Shown here piece by piece: positions 34,201-46,400 of a stretch of 64,000 nt of DNA. The translations under genes and the position numbers were made by a program. The stretch is taken from positions 682,001 to 746,000 of the forward strand of contig NC_088940.1 of NCBI RefSeq assembly GCF_033473495.1, given 5' to 3'. The stretch is from Cercospora beticola (lineage: Eukaryota; Ascomycota; Dothideomycetes; Mycosphaerellales; Mycosphaerellaceae). Numbering within the stretch: position 1 is the stretch's first letter; every line of letters begins with the position of its first letter. A model generated the notes under the pieces. The model made no database searches, was not told the DNA's origin, and saw only the letters and a program-made list of their open reading frames with translations.

Positions 34201-36352
34201 AGGAAACTGCCTAGTAATAAGGCCCTAGGACCTAACTAAATACTAAACCTCTTACTTAAAGAGTATAGGGAATAACTTTCTCTAATCCTAGCTAAACTCT
34301 TTACTATATACCTAAGGATAGTATACTACTCTAAAGCCTTTAAGCACTTTATAATAGTAGTACTTAGGAAACTATAGAAGCTAGACTACTTAAAGCTAGG
34401 AGTATATAGACCTATTACTCTACTTAATATAATAGTAAAGGTCCTAGAAGCTATAGTTACTAAGAGGATATCTAAAGAGACTAAAGAAAGGAAGCTCCTC
34501 CTAGAAGAACAAATAGGTACTAGGCCTAGTAGGTCTACTACCTTAGTACTAGACCTTATTACTAAGTAAGTAAAAACTATCTAGGAAACTAAGCTAGGGG
34601 CTATAGTATCTATACTCTGCCTTAATATCTTAGAGGTATTTAACAAGGTCTCCTACTAGAGGCTACTTTATAATATTAGAATAAAAGGCTTCCTAGACTA
34701 TACTATTAGCTTTATCTAATTATTCCTCTAAGATAGGACTACCTGCCTAAGGCTTAGAGATTTTATAGACTAACTAAAGCCCTAAAATATAGGAATTCCC
34801 TAAGGTTCTACCCTATCCCTAATCCTCTTCCTCTTCTTTGCCTCTACTCTACTCCTAATACTATATAAAGGGACTACTTTAGCAATAGGGTTTATAGATA
34901 ACTCTAACATCCTTATATATAGTATATTAATAGAGGATAACTATAGGCAACTTAAGAAAGCCTACTAGAAATATAAAGAATAGGTAAGGAGATATAGAGT
35001 AGAATTTACTCTATAGAAATACTAGCTAATCTACTTTACTAGGAGCAGGAAGTATAACCTTAAGGCTATAGTCTAAATCTAGGGATTTAATAGAGAACTA
35101 CTACTATTACTTAGACTCCTAGGAGTATAGGTAGATACTAAACTCAAATAGAGCCTATATATTAAACAAGTAGCAGAAAAGGGAGCCTACTAAATACAAT
35201 TACTTTAGAGACTATATAAGTCTATATAGGGAGTATCCTTCTAAAAAGCAAGGCACCTCTATATAGTAGTAGTAAGACTAGCTATTACCTTTAGCTACTA
35301 AGTCTAGTCTAACCTAGAGGGTATATAAGGCTACTATAGGACCCTTACTAAACCTATTAAGAAGATCTAGAGGGAGGCTCTAAGGAATATTATAGGAGCC
35401 TATAAATTAGTTATAATAGCTATCCTAGAGAGAGAAGTAAACATCGCTCCTCTCTATTTATATACCTAGGACCTAGCTAGGCAAGTATCTAAAAAGTAAA
35501 ATACCTAACCTATATACTAGTATATTAAAGATAGGTATAGGGAGATTAAAAGGCAAGTATAAGTAGGAAAGAGAACTAGGCAACCTATACTACTAACCTA
35601 AACTAGATAGGAGGAAATCCTCTAGATAGTATAAGGCTAAGAAATAACGATATAGGCATATCTAGGCTATAAGGTATAGTAGGCTAAATACTAGTAGGAT
35701 AGAAGGTAGGAAAGAAATAAGGAAGAGAGAAGAGCAAGGGCAGGAGGGGAATAACTACTAGTATAGAAAACTACTACCTCCTCTACTATTAGACTAACTC
35801 TATATAAAGGACTTACTAGACTAGAGAGTATAATAGTTATACTCTTAAGGATAGAGTATATTAGGATAAGGTAATACTTTACTAAAAGGAGAGTCCTAGG
35901 ATTTACACTAGACTGCGACTATAGGTAGAGACATAAGATACTAAAACATATATATATATTCTACCTAAAATAGAACGAGAGAAGATACCTACTCTTTTAG
36001 GCAGAGGGATCTATAAACTAGAAGGATCTAGCTAATATAAAGAGAGAGTTATATATAATAGTAAAGTAGCTTATCTAAGAAGGAGTCCTAGACTAATTCT
36101 TACTTATAAGAGAAGAGGTATAGGAGGATAAGAGAAGAGAGAAGGGGAAGGATAGAGCCTAGTAAGAGGAGGACTTACTAGATACCTAGTATTATCTAAA
36201 GGAGAACAGAAGCGAAGGCAGCGGCTACGTAGGCTATAAACAAAGGGATATACGAGGGTTTTTCGAAGGCTTTTCCCTCGACCGACATCTATAGAGCGTA
36301 CTACTTACTCTAGTTAAAAGAGGTAGACCGGCGTATAAGAACTAACTAACTA
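31288..36352 (+). mobile_element. LINE-1, full-length non-LTR retrotransposon (RIP-inactivated)
   Basis: About 5.06 kb, inserted into Copia-3 with an 18-bp target duplication ACTAATAGATAGCTATAA (31270-31287 and 36353-36370). A GC-rich 5' leader with a GAC repeat precedes an ORF1-like frame (to about 32880) with a degraded CCHC knuckle near 32455-32510. The ORF2-like frame holds an endonuclease (GDFN, 33268-33279), a reverse transcriptase (active-site box seen as FIDNSN near 34891-34908) and a C-terminal region to about 36180. The 3' end is AGAGCGTACTAC...GTATAAG plus an AACT repeat. The order ORF1 then endonuclease-RT is that of Tad1-like fungal LINEs. TAG/TAA codons interrupt both frames. 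Confidence 0.85.
31342..31358 (+). repeat. GAC triplet repeat in the LINE 5' leader
   Basis: Five GAC units inside a GC-rich block that has kept its composition (about 31320-31500). The equivalent block is present in LINE-2 at about 44735-44910. Confidence 0.8.
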
Positions 36353-36355
36353 ACT
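36340..36355 (+). repeat. AACT microsatellite tail of LINE-1
   Basis: Four AACT units directly after the conserved GTATAAG end. LINE-2 has the same type of tail at about 49750-49765, whereas LINE-3 and the 1.04-kb elements end in ATCT units. Confidence 0.8.
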
Positions 36356-37533
36356 AATAGATAGCTATAATAGCCTAAAACTAATAAGCTTATATAATAA
36401 GAAAGGGAATAAGATAGAGTACTAAAGCTAAACTAGTACCTAGATATAGCCTATAGTTATAATAAGACTAGATATTACTTTCTCTCTTAGAAGATTAAGC
36501 TTATATATCTTAGACCTAACTAAGAGGTATATATAAGCTCTAAAGAAACTAGTAAGATACCTAAAGTTATTCTAAGACTTAGAACTAATATTTAGAAGAA
36601 ATAGAGGAAGCCTAATAGAATATTTAGACTCTAACTATATAATAGATAAAGTAGATAGAGTCTTAATCCTTAGAAGTATCTTCTTTCTTTATAGAGCTCT
36701 AGTTTCTTAGATAAGTAGGAAGCAAAAGTCTATTATAATATTAATAATAGAAGCTAAGTATATAGCTATAAATATATATATAAAGCAATCTTAGTTCCTA
36801 GTAGTACTCTTAAGAGAGATAGACTATATAGAGTTAGTAGGAGAATACCTATTCTAACTAACTATAAAAGTATATCCTAATATAGTAAGAGAACTAAGGC
36901 TAGTATAAATTATAAAAGATAATTAGGTAGCTTTAACCCTTATTAAGGATATATATACCTATAAGAGATCTAAATACATTAATATTATATATAACTATAT
37001 TAGATATCTCTAGTAGTAAAGGAAGGTTATAGTAGAATATATTCTAACAAAAGAGATAGTTACTAATAGCCTAACTAAACTAAAGAATAGGCTATAGTTT
37101 TAGGAGTTTATAAGATAACTCTAGCTTATATAGAGAAAAGCAAAAGATTTATACTCTAACTATAGATTAAACTCTAGACCTTAGAATAATTAATAAAAGA
37201 TATACTCTATAGTATTAGAGATATTACGGGATATATAAAACTAAGCCTAGGAGTTATACTATAGGAGAAGTAGCTTACTATATATAATAAGTAATTAGGA
37301 TCTAGGAATCTATATATAGTCTAAAAGAGAAAAGCCTAGAGGAGAAATAAAAGATATATACTCTAGTAATAATATTACTATAAGATATACGATACTAGGC
37401 TAAGGAGTTAAACTAAGATAGATTAGGTATATAGCTCTAACTATATAACTATAGTACCTAATAACTTATTATAATTTAGAGATAGATTTAAATATAGGAA
37501 TATAAGCAGAAGACTATCTAGCCTAAGTAGAAG

Positions 37534-37763
37534 TATTAGAAAGTATAGTCTAGTTAGATATTCTAAGAGATACTTTAGAGATTAGAGTTAGGTAATATAG
37601 GTTATATAATACTAGGTTATATAACCTAGCTAATACCTATCTTAGGAGTAAGATATAACCTATAACTAACTAATATAATTAACTTAGTTAGTTCCTACTT
37701 ATTATCTCTACTTCTACTATATTATACCTATCCGACGAGTATCTACTAGAATATAATTTAATA
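37534..37763 (+). repeat. Copia-3 3' LTR
   Basis: 230 bp, begins TATTAGAAAG, ends AATTTAATA, the more heavily RIP-altered form shared with the solo LTRs at 8605 and 10994. Confidence 0.85.
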
Positions 37764-38998
37764 CTTTAGAGACTAACTAAACCTCTTACTATCTCTAGAA
37801 TCTAAAGAAGGATTAGATAATTAGACTCTAGGAGCCTAGTTAGATAAACTAATATATCTAAGATTAAAAGAAGTTATAAACCTACCTTTATTATAAATAT
37901 AGTAGTACTAGGAGGTTCCTATACTAGAGAGTACTAGAGAGGTATACTTCTTTAGCTATTAATATATATACTATATATAAGGCCTAGAGTATAATACCTA
38001 CTCTAGAGCTATCTAGAAAATAGAGTTCTAGAAGCTCTAGCTAAAAGAAAGGAGTCTTAGTATAGTTAATCTTCTACTAAATAGTCTAGTATAAAGAAAT
38101 TTCTATCTATATATATACTAAGAACTAAATACTAAGATATATAGGTTCTAGTTTACTATATAAAATAATTTATTTCTTAGCTATAGTTAGAAGAACTTAG
38201 TAATATATATACTTAAAGTTAACTCTTTAGAAAATAAAATAGGAATAAAATAAAATAAATAGTACTTTAGTAAAGAAGCTATATCTAGTACTTTCTAAGA
38301 AGAACTTAGAATAATAGTTTAGAAAGATAGCTATATTTCTTAAGAAAGAAGACCTATACTTAACTATTAAGACCTTAATATCTATTCTAATAACTAATAA
38401 AGTAAACTATAAAGCAATCTACTAGATTTAGCTTTATATTAGTAAAGAGAATAAAGAGATAGTATTAGAGAAAGAGATAGTAAAGGCTTTCTAGTAAGAG
38501 CTAAACTAGAGAGAGAATTAGAGTATTTAGCTTATACTATAAGAGCTATATAGAGATAATAATAAAAGAGAAAGAGAATAGATAACTTAGAGTTATTTAA
38601 AGCTAGATAGTATACTTTATATTAAAGGAAGAAATATCTACTATTAAGCTATTAGTATCTAGAACCTATAAGAAGTATAGTCTTAGCTTTTAGAGATATA
38701 AATAAAGTAAGAGCCTTTACTATAATAGAGAATAAAACTAAGGAAAGTAACTAGCTATTAAGAAATAGACTATTAGAGAGAGTATTATAATTTAAGATTC
38801 TATAGATACTATATCTCTCTATCTAATAGTTAGGTCTCGAGTAAGTAGTACTTTAGGCTTTAGGAATTCTTAGTAGAAAGTATTTCTTTATAGGCTTATA
38901 GTAGATAGAAACCTAAGCCTCTCTAACTACTTATTCTAGAGAGTTTTACTTTGCTTTATTCTACTATACTTAGATAGGTTAGACCTCTAAATTTAATA
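37764..38998 (+). mobile_element. 2-kb LTR element, copy A (5'-truncated)
   Basis: Reverse-complement match to the other copy at 41438-43451. It holds the last 1.0 kb of the internal region and the 216-bp 3' LTR (38783-38998). The 5' part was lost at the junction with Copia-3, which inserted into it. The sense frame, with TAG/TAA as Gln, is Gln/Glu/Lys-rich and helical, perhaps gag-like; no protease, integrase or reverse transcriptase is seen. Confidence 0.75.
38783..38998 (+). repeat. 3' LTR of 2-kb LTR element, copy A
   Basis: 216 bp, the same length as both LTRs of copy B. Followed by GTTAT, which pairs with the GTAAC (GTTAC on the other strand) next to copy B. Confidence 0.8.
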
Positions 38999-39194
38999 GT
39001 TATACTATTTAATTAGTAGGTAGTCTATAATCGACTAATAGTATAATACGAGTACTTCTATATAGGTTTAGGCTAAGAGATAAATAGTATACTTCCTAAG
39101 TACTCTAGTTATAGCTATCTATTATTTTATTTATTACTTTAGTAGTAAGAGAGATAATTAGCTTATTTATAGAGACTATAAGAATTAAGATATA
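38999..39194. mobile_element. displaced fragment, probably part of the Helitron-type element
   Basis: About 0.2 kb between the LTR of copy A and the tail of LINE-3. It has no copy elsewhere in the window. Target-duplication reasoning (see findings) places it, inverted, next to position 43452, at the 5' side of the helicase. Confidence 0.4.
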
Positions 39195-41437
39195 AATTAT
39201 AGATAGATAGATAATTCTTATATACTAGTCTACTTCTTTTAACTAGAGTAAGTAGTATACTCTATAGATTTCGGTCGAGAGAAAAGCCTTCGAAAAACTC
39301 TTATATATCTCTTCGTTTTATAGCTTATATAGCCGCTTCCTTCGCTTCTATTTTCCTTTAAATAATACTAGGTATCTAGTAAGTCCTTCTCTTACTAGAC
39401 TCTATTCTTCCTTTTCTCTTTTTTTTTATCTTTCTATATCTTTTCTTTTATAAGTAAGAATTAGTCTAGAACTTCTTCTTAAATAAGCTACTTTACTACT
39501 ATATATAGCTCTCTCTTTATATTAGCTAGGTCCTTCTAGTTTATAGATTCTTCTACTTAGAATAGTAAGTATTTTCTCTCGTTCTATTTTAAGTAGAATA
39601 TATATATATATATATTTTAGTATCTTATATCTCTATTTATATTTATAGTCTAGTATAAATTCTAGAACTCTCCTTTTAGTAAAGTATTACTTTATTCTAA
39701 TATACTCTATTCTTAGAAGTATAACTATTATATTCTCTAGTCTAGTAAGTTCTTTATATAGAGTTAGTCTAATAGTAGAGAAAGTAGTAGTTTTCTATAC
39801 TAGTAGTTATTCCTCTTCTACTTTTACTTTTCTTTTTTCCTTATTTCTTTTCTATTTTCTATTCTACTAATATTTAGCCTACTATACTTTATAGTCTAAG
39901 TATATTTATATTATTATTTCTTAGCTTTATACTATCTAGAGGATTTTCTTCTATTTAGTTTAAGTTAGTATTATAGGTTACCTAGCTCTCTTTTCTACTT
40001 ATACTTACTTTTTAATCTCTTTATACCTATCTTTAATATACTAGTATATAGGTTAGGTATCTTACTTTTTAGATACTTATCTAGCTAGGTCCTAAGTATA
40101 TAAATAGAGAGAAGTAATATTTACTTCTCTTTCTAGAATAACTATTATAACTAACTTATATACTTCTATAATATTCCTTAGAGCCTCTCTCTAGATCTTC
40201 TTAATAGATTTAGTAAAGTTCCTATAGTAGCTTTATATATTCTCTAGGTTAGACTAGACTTAGTAGCTAAAAGTAATAGCTAGTCTTACTACTACTATAT
40301 ATAAGTACTTTACTTTTTAGAAGGAAGCTCTCTATATAGACTTATATAGTCTCTAAAGTATTTATATTTAGTAGGCTCTCTTTTCTACTACTTATTTAAT
40401 ATATAGGCTCTATTTAAGTTTAGTATCTATCTATACTTTAAGAAGTCTAAGTAATAGTAGTAGTTCTCTATTAAATCTCTAGATTTAGACTATAGCTTTA
40501 AGGTTATACTTCCTATTTCTAGTAAAGTAGATTAGCTAATATTTCTATAGTATAAATTCTACTTTATATCTCCTTACTTATTCTTTATATTTCTAGTAGG
40601 CTTTCTTAAGTTACTTATAGTTATCCTCTATTAATATACTATATATAAGGATATTAGAGTTATCTATAAACTCTATTACTAAAATAGTCTCTTTATATAG
40701 TATTAGAAGTAGAGTAGAAGTAAAGAAAAGAAAGAGAATTAAGAATAGAGTAGAGCTTTAAGGAATTCCTATATTTTAGAGCCTTAGTTAGTCTATAAAT
40801 TCTCTAAGCCTTAAGTAGATAGTTCTATCTTAGAGAAATAATTAGATAAAGCTAATAGTATAGTCTAGGAAGCCTTTTATTCTAATATTATAAAGTAGCT
40901 TCTAGTAGGAGACTTTATTAAATACTTCTAAGATATTAAGGTAGAGTATAGATACTATAGCTCCTAGCTTAGTTTTCTAGATAGTTCTTACTTATTTAGT
41001 AATAAGATCTAATACTAAGGTAGTAGATCTACTAGGCCTAGTATCTATTTATTCTTCTAGAAGAAACTTTCTTTCTTTAGTTTTCTTAAATATTTTCTTA
41101 GTAACTATAGCTTCTAGGACCTTTACTATTATATTAAGTAGAGTAATAGGTCTATATACTTCTAGCTTTAAGTAGTCTAGTTTCTATAGTTTCCTAAGTA
41201 CTACTATTATAAAGTACTTAAAAGCTTTAAAGTAGTATACTATTCTTAAGTATATAGTAAAGAGTTTAGCTAGGATTAGAGTAAGTTATTCTCTATACTC
41301 TTTAAGTAAGAAGTTTAGTATTTAGTTAGGTCCTAGAGCTTTATTACTAAGTAGTTTCCTAAGAACTTCTTCTACTTTCTTTAGTTAAACTTTAACTTCT
41401 ATCTAGAATTAGAGTAGTAGTTAGATATATTAGATAT
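39195..41437 (-). mobile_element. LINE-3, 5'-truncated LINE
   Basis: Reverse-complement match to LINE-1 from about 34132 to its 3' end, so it holds the reverse transcriptase and 3' part only. The tail on the minus strand is GTATAAG followed by ATCT units. RIP is heavier than in LINE-1 and LINE-2. It abuts the LTR of copy B exactly at its truncation point. Confidence 0.8.
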
Positions 41438-41653
41438 TATTAAATTTAAAGGTCTAACCTATCTAGATATAGCGGAATAAAGCAAAGTAAAACTCTATAA
41501 AGTAAGTAGTTAGAGAAGCTTAGGTTTCTATCTACTATAAGCCTATAAAGAAATACTTTCTACTAAGAATTCCTAAAGCCTAAAGTACTACTTACTCGAG
41601 ACCTAACTATTAGATAGAGAGATATAGTATCTATAGAATCTTAAATTATAATA
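41438..41653 (-). repeat. 3' LTR of 2-kb LTR element, copy B
   Basis: 216 bp, TATTAAATTT to TTATAATA on the plus strand (TG...CA ends with RIP changes). Confidence 0.8.
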
Positions 41654-43235
41654 CTCTCTCTAATAGTCTATTTCTTAATAGCTAGTTACTTTCCTTAGTT
41701 TTATTCTCTATTATAGTAAAGGCTCTTACTTTATTTATATCTCTAAAAGCTAAGACTATACTTCTTATAGGTTCTAGATACTAATAGCTTAATAGTAGAT
41801 ATTTCTTCCTTTAATATAAAGTATACTATCTAGCTTTAAATAACTCTAAGTTATCTATTCTCTTTCTCTTTTATTATTATTTCTATATAGCTCTTATAGT
41901 ATAAGCTAAATACTCTAATTCTCTCTCTAGTTTAGCTCTTACTAGAAAGCCTTTACTATCTCTTTCTCTAATACTATCTCTTTATTCTCTTTACTAATAT
42001 AAAGCTAAATCTAGTAGATTGCTTTATAGTTTACTTTATTAGTTATTAGAATAGATATTAAGGTCTTAATAGTTAAGTATAGGTCTTCTTTCTTAAGAAA
42101 TATAGCTATCTTTCTAAACTATTATTCTAAGTTCTTCTTAGAAAGTACTAGATATAGCTTCTTTACTAAAGTACTATTTATTTTATTTTATTCCTATTTT
42201 ATTTTCTAAAGAGTTAACTTTAAGTATATATATTACTAAGTTCTTCTAACTATAGCTAAGAAATAAATTTATTTTATATAGTAAACTAGAACCTATATAT
42301 CTTAGTATTTAGTTCTTAGTATATATATAGATAGAAATTTCTTTATACTAGACTATTTAGTAGAAGATTAACTATACTAAGACTCCTTTCTTTTAGCTAG
42401 AGCTTCTAGAACTCTATTTTCTAAATAGCTCTAGAGTAGGTATTATACTCTAGGCCTTATATATAGTATATATATTAATAGCTAAAAGAGTATACCTCTC
42501 TAGTACTCTCTAGTATAGGAACCTCCTAGTACTACTATATTTATAATAAAGGTAGGTTTATAACTCCTTTTAATCTTAGATATATTAGTTTATCTAACTA
42601 GGCTCCTAGAGTCTAATTATCTAATCCTCCTTTAGATTCTAGAGATAGTAAGAGGTTTAGTTAGTCTCTAAAGTATTATTAGCTAATAGTAGGTCTCTCT
42701 AGAATCTATCTTATAACTATCCTCTCTAAATATAATCTATTTAGTATAAACTAATCCTCTAGCCTTATAAGATCTTTCTTTAAATAGATAGTAAGTTCTA
42801 TCTATATAGCTATCTTTAGAAGACTCTTTCTAATAGCCTAACTACTCTTCTAACTTTATTCTTTTCTACTTTCTAGTAGTAGAGAAATACTAGACTAACT
42901 CCTAGTATTATTAGACTATAACTTTTATTTACTAAGTACCTAGCCTAAGTACTTTATAGAGTTTATTCTCTATCTTTATATAGCTATATAGTATATCCTT
43001 CTACTTAGAACTAATATATATTAAATATTCTATCTATCTATATATACTATTCTTTCTACTATCTAGTTTATATCTATAAGACTACTCCTCTTACTTCTAA
43101 CTCTTTTATAGCTTTAGATCCTACTATTACTTTTAAGTCTTTTACTAGAGTACTTTAACTTCTACTAAGAGTACTTACTATTATATCCTCTAGCTTCTAG
43201 CTTTCTAGCTATAATATAAACTCGGGCTTATAACC

Positions 43236-43451
43236 TATTAAATTTAGAGGTCTAACCTATCTAGGTATAGCGGAATAAGGCAAAGTAAAACTCTCTATAA
43301 TAAGTAGTTAGAAAGGCTTAGGTTTCTATCTACTATAAGTCTATAAAGAAATACTCTCTACTAAGAATTCCTAAAGTCTAAAGTACTACTTATCTAAAGC
43401 CTAACTATTAGATAGAGAGATATAGTATCTATAGAATCTTAAATTATAATA
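43236..43451 (-). repeat. 5' LTR of 2-kb LTR element, copy B
   Basis: 216 bp, near-identical to the partner LTR; followed on the plus strand by GTAAC. Confidence 0.8.
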
Positions 43452-46400
43452 GTAACTAGTATTAGATAATATACTTTCTAAAGAAGAAGCTACTACTAAA
43501 AGTAAGTCTATTATAGTTAAGTACTTCTAGTAACTACTAGTATATAAGGATATAATATTCTTTTAAATAGCTACTACTTATAATATATATAGTACTAAAC
43601 CGAAAGTCTTAGTCTATAGTATACTACGAATTCTTAGCCTATTTCTATACTACTATAATAATCTAAACGATACTATATACGAAGCTTTCTACTATACTAA
43701 AATTCTTTTCTACTATCTATTAAGAGCCTTTCTAGCGCTACTAGTTACTCTATATAATAACGATAATACTCTAAACGTATTTAATACTTTTACTAAAGCC
43801 TATACTTAGTATAAAGTAGAATACTAGTACTCTAATAACTATCTAGAACCTCTCTATATACTAACTAATAAGTAAGTCGACGAGTTCGAAGAACGTTAAA
43901 TTAATAAGATAGAATAAGATATATACTAGAGTAAGCTTACTAATACCTACTATAATAATAGTAATAACTTAATTAATCTAAACGCTTTTAGAAACTATAC
44001 TTTAGATACTAGAGCTAACTAGATACTATATATTAGTAAATATAACTAGTAGTATCTAGACGTTTACTAATATCTATAGCGCGACTACTAGAAGGAAGCT
44101 ATATTAGCCTTTCTAGTTAATCTAATTATTAGCTTATAGTCTACTATATAGAAGGACTACTTAAATCCTAAATAGATACTACTATATAATATAGTAATAG
44201 AATATTATATAGTATTACTATAGAGATAGAATCTAGCTTAGCTACTACTAAATATTAATAGACGTATAGGAACTAGCAAATCGTATATAATTAAATTAAT
44301 ATCGGCTTATCTATAGAAGGAATCTCGCTATACTAATAAGACTAAGCTTCTAGTTCTTCGAATAGCTCTAACTAGTATAGTAGCCTATAGTATTAATAGC
44401 TAAACCTTATATAAAGTATTTAAGTTTCCTATTAGAAGCTATACTCTAAATAACTTATCTCCTACGATCTTATAGTTACTTCGAGCTATATTCGATAATA
44501 TCTACTATCTAATTATCGATAAGAAATCTATAGTTAGCTTAACCTAATTATAGTAGCTAAATATATAGCTATTAGAGATTCTTCTATTTCTAGCTCTATT
44601 TAGTAGAATAAATATTATTCTATATAGTAACTTCTTCTAATTAATACTAGTCGGTAGTAAGCTAGTATTTATACTACTTATAGATATTACGTTCTAACTA
44701 TATTATACTTCCCTATATACCTCCGAGGAAATATAAACGCGCCCTAGTAGGCGACGACGACGACGACGGGAGGCCTCGAGGCCTCCTAATACGCAATAAT
44801 ACCCCCCGACCGACACCGCGACGCCGCGAGCAGAGGAGGGAGCCTAGGAGGAGGAGGTTGCGACTCTAACTCCTAGGCGGCCTAAATTAGCCCGCAACTA
44901 CCTCTCTCTAGCTAATAAGGCTAGAAAATAACTACTAATACTAACACTCTAAAACAAACAATCTAAAAGAACCTAAAAACACTTATAGAACAGATCTAGA
45001 GTTACCTCGATATCTAGACAACCCTTTCTCCCTCCCTAACTCTCCTCCTCCTCTAATAGGCCTAATAGGCCCTCCTCTACCTCGCCCTTTGCTAGGAAGA
45101 GTCCTAGACTCTCTAAGCTATCTAGAAAACCCTCTAGAGCCGCCTAATACCCGCTGCTACTACCTCTAAAATATAGGCCTAGATAGCCTAATTTAAATAT
45201 ATAATACTAAAGCCCTAGCCTTAGGTATCTATAACTATCTTAGTAAGGATAGGAAACTAAGAAGAAAGGGAGATAGTAAAGAAGATAAGCTATAAAGAGC
45301 TTAGAAGGAAACTAGGAGTATAGCAGTTTAAAGCTATATAAAAACTCCTAAGTAGAGACTTTAAAGTTATCCTCTATAGAGAAGGAGAGAAAAGTAGGCT
45401 AGAGAAGGACTAATCCTAGCTTAAGACTATATACCTAGAGGCCTAGGTAGAGATACTAAGTACCTAGGTAATTATATATAGTATTAAGATATCCTAGAAG
45501 CTAGAAGATACAAATAGCTAGGTCTAGCTCGACTAAGATAACCTTACCTAGTTCCTAGAAGAGCTTAAAATTAGGAAGGCCTTTTAGCTTAAGAACTAGA
45601 GAGTAAGGGAAGAGACTAACTTCTTATTAGTAGTAATAGTAGTATAGGACAGATAGACTATAAGGGAAATATATAGGAGAGGTATTATAATTAGGTTAAT
45701 ATAGTATATAGTCGAACTATACTACCTATAGCAGAGGATTATATAATACCTTAAGTATAACAGCTTTAGGTATATTACTACTTACTATAAGGCTATAGAA
45801 CAAATATATAGAAACTATATAGGGAAGTATAGGACAGATAGCTATAAGGAGAAGAAAACTAAATACTATAACTATAAGAGAGACTATAAGGTATACTCCC
45901 TCTAATATAGCTATAAAGCTACTATAAAGGCTAAAGCAAGAGTATTCTTAGAGTAGTTTAAAAAGCAATAGAAGGTAGCCTTAGGCCTAATATAAGGAGA
46001 TAGTACTATAGAACCCCTAATCCTTAAGAGGAAAGCCCTACTAGCTAAGCCTCTATAGAGGGATATTAGATATAAAGGTAGGCCCCTAGGCACTATAGTA
46101 GCAGCAATAGCTAGTAGGAGGCAAGTAAGCAAGCTCTACTTCCCGCCTATATAGAAGAATAAGGATACCTAAGAGGTTATAAGCACCCTCTAGGAAGATA
46201 TAGATATTAACCTAATTAAGCTCCTCTCCTAAGAATCCTAAGAATCCTATAAGTAGCTAAACCCTAATAATCTACTAATATAATATTAATAGGTTAAACA
46301 CTACTTAAACCCTACTACTAGATAGCTAAGCTATAGATAAGGCTATAGTAATAGTACTATAAGAACTATAGCTTAATACTATAAATAGTAGGACTAAGGC

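Larger units (their letters stand above)
27411..37763 (+). mobile_element. Copia-3, 5'-truncated Copia element interrupted by LINE-1
   Basis: Homologous to Copia-1 from its position about 12177 onward, so the 5' LTR, primer site and about 0.86 kb are missing. The coding part runs 27411-31287, is split by LINE-1, and resumes at 36371 to a 230-bp 3' LTR at 37534-37763 followed by CTTTA. The first part to about 30870 is heavily RIP-altered; from about 30880 to 31287 it is almost identical to Copia-1 and keeps CAAG words. No open frame remains. Confidence 0.85.
41438..43451 (-). mobile_element. 2-kb non-autonomous LTR element, copy B (complete)
   Basis: 2,014 bp with 216-bp LTRs at both ends (41438-41653 and 43236-43451). 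The orientation is minus, because GGTTATAAGCCCG, the initiator-tRNA anticodon-loop type primer site, follows the right-hand LTR on the minus strand (43235-43223). The internal region is only 1.58 kb and lacks recognisable integrase or reverse transcriptase, so it would need enzymes from elsewhere; sharing the primer site with the Copia family makes those elements candidate helpers. The LTR sequence is unrelated to the Copia LTRs. Confidence 0.75.

Noticed and set aside
8605..43451. Regularly recurring 216-230 bp repeats as a CRISPR-like array
   Set aside because: They are LTRs with kilobase-scale spacing, TG...CA ends and target duplications; the host is a eukaryote.
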